Source: Flavobacteriales bacterium UBA5871
GTDB lineage: Bacteria > Bacteroidota > Bacteroidia > Flavobacteriales_D > Crocinitomicaceae
DNA: 5,984 nt
Reading direction: 5' to 3'
Assembly: GCA_002432085.1 (NCBI GenBank)
Contig: DJFN01000164.1
Coordinates: forward strand, 21,515-27,498
Under the pieces are notes generated by a model, which searched no databases, was not told the DNA's origin, and saw only the letters and a list, made by a program, of their open reading frames with translations. A program made the translations under genes and the position numbers. Positions 1 to 5,434 of this stretch are shown piece after piece. Each line of letters begins with the position of its first letter. The stretch's first letter is position 1.

Positions 1-106
1 GCAGAGTAGTATTTTGGTAACTATTTGCATCGTTTTCACAGAGTTGAGCGCAAATTTGGCGATTTTTAACGAGAAATCCCATACGTCAAATGCACTATAT
101 TCTGCG

Positions 107-121
107 TTCCGGATGCCGGAA
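107..121 (-). terminator. Possible weak terminator hairpin after the ada-like gene
   Basis: TTCCGG (107-112) and CCGGAA (116-121) form a perfect 6-bp stem with a 3-base loop, 11 bases past the stop of the ada-like gene. No T run follows on the minus strand, so it may only be a 3'-end stabilising hairpin or chance. Nothing else recognisable was seen in 1-132. Confidence 0.25.
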
Positions 122-132
122 TTCGTTCCTGT

Positions 133-981
133 TTACGCTTCCTTTTCCTCCAACAGCGCAGCTTCCCAGCCGATCATCGCATTTTTCCGAGGAATGCCCC
201 AATGATAACCGCCTGGTTGTCCGCCAGATTGAATAACACGGTGACACGGAATGATAAACGCTACCGGATTATCACCGATCGCCGTGCCGATAGCGCGTGA
301 TGCTCCAGGATTGCCGAAGCTCTCGGCCAGCTTTCCGTAGGACGACAAATTTCCTGAAGGAATCTGCAACAGGGCTTGCCAGACTTTGAGCTGAAATTCT
401 GTGCCTTTGAGGTGCAAACGGATTTTCTCCTCGCTGTTCCAGTCGCGCTGGAAAAACGCGAGCGCCGTTTGGTGTCCGTTCATGTTCGCTGATTTCAAAT
501 GAGCTCCCGGAAAGCGTTTCGATAAAGCTGCCAGTCCTTCCGGTTCATCGTCTGCGAACTCGAGGTGACAGATACCTTTCTCCGTACTCGCGATGCAAAT
601 CATTCCGAAAGGCGTTGCAGCGAATTCGTAGCTGATTTGCAGGTTCTCACCACCGTTCTTGTACTCGCCGGGGGTCATGGCTTCGATCGTGACGAACAGA
701 TCGTGCAGTCGCCCGGTTCCTGAAAGTCCTGTGGCTTCGGCTGCGTCAAACAGTGTGACCTGGCGCTCTTTCAACAAATGCTTGGCGTATTCGACGCTGG
801 TGTATTGCAGGAATTTCTTCGGACTCACACCGGCCCATTCGGTGAACATCCGCTGGAAATGGAAGGGGCTCAGATGAACGACTTCAGCGATTTCTTCCAG
901 TGAGGGCTGACGCTTGAAATTGTTCCGAACGTAATCGATCGCCGTTGCAATGCGCTGAAAATTGAGCTGTTCCTGTTCCAT
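133..981 (-). CDS. ada: Ada-like bifunctional protein: AraC-type HTH plus O6-methylguanine-DNA methyltransferase
   Basis: This cytoplasmic protein is predicted to repair O6-alkylguanine in DNA by moving the alkyl group to its own cysteine, and to bind DNA through an AraC-type domain. Counting from the chosen start (282 aa), the AraC helix-turn-helix region covers about residues 10-107. A methyltransferase region follows, with the arginine-finger motif ASRAIG, the active-site motif PCHRV with the acceptor Cys246 (codon 244-246), and the GGY...E tail. The N-terminal zinc/phosphotriester domain of E. coli Ada is absent, so it is an Ada variant common in Bacteroidota. An in-frame ATG lies at 1012-1014, but I chose the ATG at 979-981: the 11 extra residues are low complexity (LLLFLSKHQF) and their codons overlap a good promoter match at 997-1027. 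No Shine-Dalgarno sequence is visible. The gene stands alone, with its stop at 133-135. Function is confident from the motifs; any autoregulation is inference. Confidence 0.93.
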   Translation of the reverse strand: MEQEQLNFQRIATAIDYVRNNFKRQPSLEEIAEVVHLSPFHFQRMFTEWAGVSPKKFLQYTSVEYAKHLLKERQVTLFDAAEATGLSGTGRLHDLFVTIEAMTPGEYKNGGENLQISYEFAATPFGMICIASTEKGICHLEFADDEPEGLAALSKRFPGAHLKSANMNGHQTALAFFQRDWNSEEKIRLHLKGTEFQLKVWQALLQIPSGNLSSYGKLAESFGNPGASRAIGTAIGDNPVAFIIPCHRVIQSGGQPGGYHWGIPRKNAMIGWEAALLEEKEA

Positions 982-996
982 GAATTGATGTTTGGA

Positions 997-1027
997 CAAA
1001 AATAATAGAAGCATAGTGGAGTGGCAA
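997..1027 (-). promoter_or_regulatory. Predicted Bacteroidota-type promoter of the ada-like gene
   Basis: Read on the minus strand, TTG (1027-1025) is followed by a 20-base spacer and TATTTTTG (1004-997). This matches the Bacteroidota sigma factor consensus of a -33 TTG/TTTG and a -7 TAnnTTTG. Transcription would start near 990, leaving a leader of roughly 10 bases before the ATG at 981. The box lies inside the codons of the longer reading frame, which argues against the upstream ATG at 1014. This is a by-eye match without transcript data. Confidence 0.55.
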
Positions 1028-1045
1028 CCCGGAAATTGCTCTAAT

Positions 1046-1076
1046 AGTTGGAAGTTGGTGAGTTGAAGAGTTGATA
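1046..1076. repeat. Short imperfect tandem repeat, four units of AGTTG plus 2-3 bases
   Basis: Four consecutive units start with AGTTG at 1046, 1053, 1061 and 1069 (AGTTGGA, AGTTGGTG, AGTTGAAG, AGTTGATA), with spacings of 7, 8 and 8 bases. A further GTTGATA follows at 1094-1100. On the minus strand this reads as CAACT repeats just upstream of the predicted ada-like promoter. It could be a protein-binding array or simple low-complexity drift; the sequence does not decide. Confidence 0.5.
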
Positions 1077-1189
1077 AGGGAAAAGCAATGAATTGTTGAT
1101 AACGTGTTAACGATTTTTGGGCCGCTTTAACGTTTCTTATTTTGCTTTTGGATTGATACTTTGTAACTTAGATTTAATCAAATTCTGAT

Positions 1190-1226
1190 TGCAGCCGTAG
1201 ACAGGGATGATAATGATCCTGCTGCA
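1190..1226. other. Imperfect hairpin in the intergenic region
   Basis: TGCAGC (1190-1195) can pair with GCTGCA (1221-1226). Inside it AGG (1203-1205) pairs with CCT (1218-1220) and AT (1207-1208) with AT (1216-1217), with a one-base bulge at 1206 and a 7-base loop. The 18 bases 1204-1221 match 15 of 18 positions of 1266-1283, which sit in the next hairpin, so the two elements look related. No function is assigned. Confidence 0.4.
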
Positions 1227-1260
1227 TGGATTGAGCCCAAACAGTATTTGGAAGTTTTTT

Positions 1261-1291
1261 AAACCGGGGTGAAAATGATCCCGGTTTTATT
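1261..1291. terminator. Terminator-like hairpin downstream of the family 3 glycosidase
   Basis: AAACCGGG (1261-1268) pairs with CCCGGTTT (1280-1287), an 8-bp stem that a G-T pair can extend to 9, around a loop of about 10 bases. It begins 15 bases after the stop of the minus-strand glycosidase gene, so it is well placed to end that transcript. The better T-rich tail (TTTTATTTT, 1285-1293) is on the plus strand, where no gene is known. On the minus strand only three T follow the GC part, and A residues come next. It may work in both directions. Confidence 0.5.
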
Positions 1292-1301
1292 TTGTCCAAT
1301 A

Positions 1302-2450
1302 TCAAGGCTTGATTGCCCCAACGCACAATTTCATACGAATGATGCGTTTCGCAGCTGCATCCACTTTCGCTTTGAAAGCGGCATCGGAACGGTATTTTTT
1401 CAGAATGGCGCTGTGCGCTTTTGCAGCATCGAGTGGCATCAGCAGAATGTCAACACCGGCTTCTATCGCTTTTACGTCGCTGTCCTGAACAGACGTTACA
1501 CCGCCCATGTTCATCGCATCCGTCACCACGAGACCTTTAAAGCCCATTTCGGTGCGCAGCAGATCGGTTATGATCACGCTGGAAAGGGTAGCAGGGAGTC
1601 CGTTTGTGTTGTATTTCGGGTTGTTGTCGACTGCCAGGTGGCCGATCATAATGGATAGCACGCCGTCTTCGATCAGCTTCGGATAGTTCTGAATTTCCTT
1701 CAGCTCGCCGTCGATAACCTGTAATGATTTATGTGTATCGCCGGAAACCAGTCCATGGCCAGGGAAATGCTTCGCCGTTGCGATGATGCCTTCTTTCTGC
1801 GTTTGCTGGATGAAAGCGTTCGACCACGGAATGATATTGGCCGGAACAGCACCGAAGCTACGGAAACCAACTGTTTTGTTCGGCGACATATCCACCACCG
1901 GTGCAAAATTGTAATTGATCCCGATCGCTTTGAGATCTGCAGCGATTGTAGAAGCCGTTTGCTCGACTTCTTCCACGCTTTTCAGCTCATTGGCTTTTTT
2001 AACAGGCTGCGATCCGGTGATTTTACGGTTTACAAGGCTTGGCTCGGCATCGGCGCTGTATAAAAAGCCCGGATTGCCCAGGGTTTTGTTCTTTTCTTCG
2101 AAGCTTTTGATCCACTTCGTGAATTCGTCTTTCGTACCGTTGAGCATCAGAACGCCACCGATCTGACGGTTTTCGATGTGTTTATTGATCGTCGCTGTCG
2201 TTTGTCCCAACCGACCTACGGCTGGCATGATCAGCTGGGCCACGATCGCGGTGTCGTCGAGACTGTTGAAAATAGCTTCTACATCTTTATCCAGTTGCGG
2301 ATTTTCCTTCAGAAAGTCTTCCAGCTTGTAGCTGGTTTCCACCTTTGGCAATTGAGGCAGCTTGCGCTCAGGTTTTTTCGTTTCAGGTGTATTCTGTGCA
2401 CAAGCATGCAGTAATAAGGAACAAGCCGCTATTGTGATGAGATGTTTCAT
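1302..2450 (-). CDS. Glycoside hydrolase family 3 lipoprotein, NagZ-like beta-N-acetylhexosaminidase
   Basis: Predicted to remove N-acetylglucosamine from peptidoglycan fragments or related glycans in the periplasm. The 382-aa protein starts with a lipoprotein signal: K2/H3, a hydrophobic stretch 4-14 and lipobox LHAC with lipidated Cys17. A linker rich in Pro and Lys follows, then one GH3 N-terminal barrel without the C-terminal GH3 domain, as in NagZ. The NagZ signature KHFPGHG (227-233) with D238 and H240 supplies the Asp-His acid/base, and TDAMNM (310-315) carries the likely nucleophile Asp311. R197 in the FRSFG motif is kept. The early substrate loop reads SADAEPSLVNR where NagZ proteins usually have D-x-EGG...R, so specificity may differ. 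No acidic surface-export signal follows Cys17, so the protein probably faces the periplasm. Its ATG overlaps the upstream stop by 4 bases (ATGA), which implies translational coupling. Family is sure; substrate is inferred. Confidence 0.9.
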   Translation of the reverse strand: MKHLITIAACSLLLHACAQNTPETKKPERKLPQLPKVETSYKLEDFLKENPQLDKDVEAIFNSLDDTAIVAQLIMPAVGRLGQTTATINKHIENRQIGGVLMLNGTKDEFTKWIKSFEEKNKTLGNPGFLYSADAEPSLVNRKITGSQPVKKANELKSVEEVEQTASTIAADLKAIGINYNFAPVVDMSPNKTVGFRSFGAVPANIIPWSNAFIQQTQKEGIIATAKHFPGHGLVSGDTHKSLQVIDGELKEIQNYPKLIEDGVLSIMIGHLAVDNNPKYNTNGLPATLSSVIITDLLRTEMGFKGLVVTDAMNMGGVTSVQDSDVKAIEAGVDILLMPLDAAKAHSAILKKYRSDAAFKAKVDAAAKRIIRMKLCVGAIKP

Positions 2451-3463
2451 TTTCCGATGACTTTATCAAAATAATGTCCAAAATTAAGCGCTTTCATCGC
2501 TTCGCCCCGCTGGAGACGAAAAGACTTTTGCACAACGCCTTTTTCAACAATCATACCATAACCCATGATCGGAGTCTCGATTTTGCCGTTGGTCAGCTCT
2601 TTCGAAGTACCGAAACGCAGGTCGTAACAGTACAAGGTATCGTTGCTTTGCCGCAAGGCGTAATAGCCATTAGTGAGGTAACGTATCTGCACCGTCAGAT
2701 CTTTTCCTTTCCATCGAATACCTTGTAAAAGCTCGTGATTTTTCTCGATCACCTGTATGTTGTCCGGATCGAATTCAGCAAACAGCGATTTATAACCGAC
2801 GTAATAATGCTGCTTGTCTTCGGTGAGCAAAAGCCAGTAACACGAAGTTAGTGGCATCGGCGTTACCATTGCGTTCGAGGTTTTCAGCCCGCTTTGGCTA
2901 AAATAGGTCGGGGTTTCTGAGAGAATGAACAGCTTTACTACCACACCCCAGACTAAATACGCACACGACCACATAATTCCGGCCATGTTCCAGCGAAAAC
3001 GCGAACGCTTTTCCCGTTTGGTGAACAGCGCTACCAGCAAACAGATCATGAACGGAAGCGTATACAGCGGATCGATAACGAACACGGAATTAAACGTGAT
3101 TCGGTAAGGCAACGGCCATAAAAACTGCGTTCCGTAATTGGTAAACATGTCGAGCATCGGATGCGTTACGATCGCCAGTCCCCAAAGCAGGTACCATGTT
3201 CGGAAATCGTAGCGCTTGCGGTAGAGCCGGAAAAAGATCCAGGCGAGGATCGGTGAAACGATCAGTGCAAATAGTAAGGAATGCGAAAATCCGCGGTGGA
3301 CCAATGCGCTCTGGAACACGTCATAAAAGCGCGTTAAAAACACATCGAGATCCGGAATGGTGCCGCCAACAGCGCCCCAAAGTGCGGCTTTTGCTCCCAT
3401 TTTCCGACCGGCAATCGCTTCGCCGACAGCAGCTCCAAGAACGATTTGTGTGAGTGAATCCAT
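2447..3463 (-). CDS. YdjM-type membrane-bound metal-dependent hydrolase
   Basis: A 338-aa inner-membrane protein of the YdjM family (PF04307, annotated as metal-dependent hydrolase); no substrate is known. Family marks are the N-terminal MDSLTQ, PDLD (37-40), HRGFSHS (56-62), THPMLD with H101 and D105, and D131. Likely membrane helices are about 62-80, 90-107, 126-147 and 160-182. Basic loops at 80-88 (RLYRKRYDFR) and 148-157 (TKREKRSRFR) suggest cytoplasmic sides, which puts the HRGFSHS and H101/D105 side and the 155-residue C-terminal domain in the periplasm. That soluble tail has no motif I recognise. The start ATG at 3461-3463 is adopted because MDSLTQ is the conserved family start. It heads a coupled pair with the downstream lipoprotein glycosidase (ATGA overlap). 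Family assignment is confident, but catalytic activity is an annotation convention rather than something shown here. Confidence 0.88.
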   Translation of the reverse strand: MDSLTQIVLGAAVGEAIAGRKMGAKAALWGAVGGTIPDLDVFLTRFYDVFQSALVHRGFSHSLLFALIVSPILAWIFFRLYRKRYDFRTWYLLWGLAIVTHPMLDMFTNYGTQFLWPLPYRITFNSVFVIDPLYTLPFMICLLVALFTKREKRSRFRWNMAGIMWSCAYLVWGVVVKLFILSETPTYFSQSGLKTSNAMVTPMPLTSCYWLLLTEDKQHYYVGYKSLFAEFDPDNIQVIEKNHELLQGIRWKGKDLTVQIRYLTNGYYALRQSNDTLYCYDLRFGTSKELTNGKIETPIMGYGMIVEKGVVQKSFRLQRGEAMKALNFGHYFDKVIGK

Positions 3464-3472
3464 TTTCAGAAA

Positions 3473-3480
3473 CGAAAATA
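3473..3480 (-). promoter_or_regulatory. Candidate -7 box for the metal-dependent hydrolase/glycosidase pair
   Basis: On the minus strand TATTTTCG (3480-3473) differs by one base from TAnnTTTG and lies 9 bases before the ATG, so the transcript would be almost leaderless. I could not find a TTG at the expected 19-21 base distance upstream, so support is weak. Confidence 0.25.
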
Positions 3481-3533
3481 CAGCATTAATCGGTTTTAGG
3501 GACTTTGTTGAAAACTTGTGGTGTGCTAAAGCC

Positions 3534-3564
3534 TTGTGAGCCCGACGGGAAATGTGTATATTCA
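3534..3564 (+). promoter_or_regulatory. Candidate promoter of the radC-wecB transcript
   Basis: TTG (3534-3536), a 20-base spacer and TATATTCA (3557-3564) resemble the Bacteroidota promoter, with two mismatches at the end of TAnnTTTG. The spacing equals that of the ada-like promoter. The start of transcription would fall near 3570, close to the ATG at 3581. Such a start would leave only part of the nearby ribosome-binding-like sequence in the message, a tension that lowers confidence. Confidence 0.3.
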
Positions 3565-3566
3565 GG

Positions 3567-3573
3567 TGAAAGG
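3567..3573 (+). promoter_or_regulatory. Ribosome-binding-like sequence of radC
   Basis: GTGAAAGG (3566-3573) ends 7 bases before the radC ATG and gives an AAGG-type Shine-Dalgarno match. It is the only gene in the window with a visible one, and it supports the start at 3581. Confidence 0.4.
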
Positions 3574-3580
3574 TTAAGCT

Positions 3581-4276
3581 ATGTTGAAGAATACGGTAAG
3601 CATCCGTGAGTGGGCCGAAGATGACCGGCCGCGAGAAAAAATGCTCCGAAAAGGCAAAAACACCCTTTCAGATGCCGAATTGCTTGCGATCATTATTGGG
3701 AAAGGCAGTCTGCATAAAACGGCTGTTGATCTGGCGCGCGAGCTGCTGAAGCTGGTAAACGACGATCTTTGCGATTTCGGGAAGCTGCAGCTCCATCAAT
3801 TATGTGAAGTCAAAGGCGTGGGCGAAGCCAAGGCGCTGGCCATTCTGGCGGCCATCGAGCTCGGAAGGCGTCGCAAAGAAGCCCCGACGCTGAAAAAACG
3901 CAAGATTTTTTCTTCCATACATAGCTACGACCTCGTGAAATCCTTTTACAAAGACCTTTCGCACGAGGAATTTCATATCATCTTGTTGAGTCGCTCCAAT
4001 GAAGTGCTGGGAATCCGGAAAATCTCGATGGGTGGCACGGACGGAACTTATGTCGATGCTAAAATCATCTTCAAAACAGCGATGGAATTCAACGCCAGCG
4101 CTTTGATCCTGACCCACAATCATCCTAGCGGGAATTGTCGGCCGAGCCCTAATGACGAGCGGCTTACACGCAAGCTCCGCGAATTCGGATCGCTGATCGA
4201 AATGCCGATACTCGATCATCTCGTAATTACCGATAATGGTTACTTTAGCTTCTCCGATAATGGATTGATGATATGA
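3581..4276 (+). CDS. radC: RadC family JAB/MPN-domain protein (UPF0758)
   Basis: A 231-aa cytoplasmic protein of the RadC family, close to the usual length. Historically named DNA repair protein; its actual biochemical role is unsettled. The N-terminal part (about 1-105) has the typical WAEDDRPREKM opening and a helix-hairpin-helix segment LCEVKGVGEAKALAILAAIE (74-93) expected to touch DNA. The C-terminal JAMM metalloprotease-like domain (about 108-231) carries the zinc motif HNHPSG with H179 and H181, D192 in PSPND, and a candidate Glu at 129/130. All metal ligands are present, so the site looks intact. The start is supported by a Shine-Dalgarno-like sequence 7 bases upstream. Its TGA overlaps the wecB ATG (ATGA), so both genes should be translated from one message. 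Its pairing with sugar-nucleotide genes is unusual and unexplained. Confidence 0.95.
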   Translation: MLKNTVSIREWAEDDRPREKMLRKGKNTLSDAELLAIIIGKGSLHKTAVDLARELLKLVNDDLCDFGKLQLHQLCEVKGVGEAKALAILAAIELGRRRKEAPTLKKRKIFSSIHSYDLVKSFYKDLSHEEFHIILLSRSNEVLGIRKISMGGTDGTYVDAKIIFKTAMEFNASALILTHNHPSGNCRPSPNDERLTRKLREFGSLIEMPILDHLVITDNGYFSFSDNGLMI

Positions 4277-5433
4277 AAAAATGGATGACGATCATCGGCG
4301 CGCGGCCGCAAATCATTAAAGCTGCAGCTATCAGTCGTGCGATCGAAACACATTATAAAGGACAGGTCGAAGAGCTGATCGTCCACACCGGGCAGCATTA
4401 CGATGAAAATATGTCAGCCGTTTTCTTTCGCGAGCTGGGAATTCCCGAGCCGTTTGCGCAGTTGTCGATTGGCAGCAGCTCGCACGGAAAACAAACAGGT
4501 GCCATGCTCGACGGACTCGAGCAGCTGATGATTGAACACAAGCCGGATGCAGTGATTGTGTACGGTGATACGAATTCAACGTTGGCGGGCGCTCTCGCCG
4601 CGTCTAAAATCCATATTCCGGTCGTGCACGTCGAAGCCGGTTTGCGCAGCTACAATAAAGCGATGCCGGAAGAGATCAACCGCATCATGACCGACCACGT
4701 TTCGACACTCTTGTATTCGCCGACCAGGCAAGGCATCGACAACCTGAAAACGGAAGGTTTTTCCATTAATAGCAATACGGATGTTCCGGCAACATTCGAT
4801 CATCCGCGCGTGTATCATTGCGGTGATATCATGTACGACAACAGTCTGCATTTTTCCGAGATCGCAGAGCGTACGTCAACCATTTTGAAAACCTGCGAAT
4901 GCGAAGGGAAACCGTACATTCTTTGTACTGTTCACCGCAATACTAACACAGATGATCCGGTTCGGCTGAACGCGATCTTCGAAGGATTGACCGAAATCGC
5001 CTTGCAGCGCAGGCTAACGGTGATCGTGCCGCTTCACCCGCGTACGAAAAAATACCTCGAGCAAACGGCTTCCGCTTCTTTGATGCAGAAAATCAACGAA
5101 TCGGGGTTGATCCGTTTCATCGAGCCGGTCGGATTCCTCGATATGATCCGTCTTGAGCAGCAGGCGGTGCTGATCGTTACCGACAGTGGCGGTGTTCAGA
5201 AAGAAGCGTTCTTCTTCCGCAAGCCTTGTGTGGTATTGCGCGACCAGACCGAATGGGTGGAGTTGATCGAAACAAGTGCTGCGGTGCTTACCGGGGCTGA
5301 TAAAGACAAATTGGTCCAATCAGTGAATCGATTCCTCGATCATCCGCTTTCGGATGCAAATTATCCGGCCATTTTCGGAAAAGGAAATGCAGCTGAGTTT
5401 ATATGTAAAACCATTGTTGAAGCGTTAGCATGA
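4273..5433 (+). CDS. wecB: UDP-N-acetylglucosamine 2-epimerase (non-hydrolysing)
   Basis: Cytoplasmic enzyme predicted to interconvert UDP-GlcNAc and UDP-ManNAc, supplying ManNAc-type sugars for surface polysaccharides. It has 386 aa, the normal size, with a GT-B fold. Motifs in order: GARPQIIK (9-16, Lys16 matching the key lysine of WecB), HTGQHYD (38-44), GDTNST (98-103, Asp99), HVEAGLRS (119-126, Glu121), PEEINR (132-137), GDIMYD (184-189), TVHRNTNTDD with catalytic-type His221, and TDSGGVQKE (303-311). GARPQ replaces the GTRPE of E. coli WecB; I recall this as typical of a large subgroup that includes archaeal forms. About 15 residues at 163-178 look like a small insertion. A WbpI-like enzyme acting on a diacetamido-uronic acid sugar cannot be excluded by motif alone. 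The ATG overlaps the radC stop by 4 bases and the next gene starts 1 base after its stop, so it sits inside an operon. Confidence 0.92.
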   Translation: MKKWMTIIGARPQIIKAAAISRAIETHYKGQVEELIVHTGQHYDENMSAVFFRELGIPEPFAQLSIGSSSHGKQTGAMLDGLEQLMIEHKPDAVIVYGDTNSTLAGALAASKIHIPVVHVEAGLRSYNKAMPEEINRIMTDHVSTLLYSPTRQGIDNLKTEGFSINSNTDVPATFDHPRVYHCGDIMYDNSLHFSEIAERTSTILKTCECEGKPYILCTVHRNTNTDDPVRLNAIFEGLTEIALQRRLTVIVPLHPRTKKYLEQTASASLMQKINESGLIRFIEPVGFLDMIRLEQQAVLIVTDSGGVQKEAFFFRKPCVVLRDQTEWVELIETSAAVLTGADKDKLVQSVNRFLDHPLSDANYPAIFGKGNAAEFICKTIVEALA

Positions 5434-5434
5434 T

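Larger units (their letters stand above)
3464..3580. other. Divergent intergenic region between the hydrolase/glycosidase pair and radC
   Basis: These 117 bases carry the upstream regions of two oppositely directed transcripts. Only the weak promoter candidates and the radC ribosome-binding-like site listed separately were found. I saw no operator palindrome or riboswitch-like structure. Confidence 0.6.

Noticed and set aside
23..55. ATTTGC...GCAAAT inverted repeat at the left edge
   Set aside because: Six-base arms with a 21-base loop in AT-rich sequence are expected by chance, and no T run or gene end fits it.
1100..1109. TAAC-GT-GTTA inverted repeat as an operator
   Set aside because: Only 4-base arms in AT-rich sequence, with no second copy near a promoter.
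1207..1272. A 21-codon plus-strand frame (MIMILLHGLSP...) in the intergenic gap
   Set aside because: Very short, no ribosome-binding sequence, overlaps both hairpins, and no recognisable peptide; chance is the likely cause.
1269..1658. Plus-strand open frame of 129 codons opposite the glycosidase gene
   Set aside because: It lies antisense to a protein with clear GH3 motifs and its translation shows no family pattern; the same holds for the other plus-strand frames across 1731-2414.
3800..4219. Minus-strand open frame of 139 codons opposite radC
   Set aside because: The plus-strand RadC motifs fully explain this stretch, and the antisense translation has no recognisable domain.
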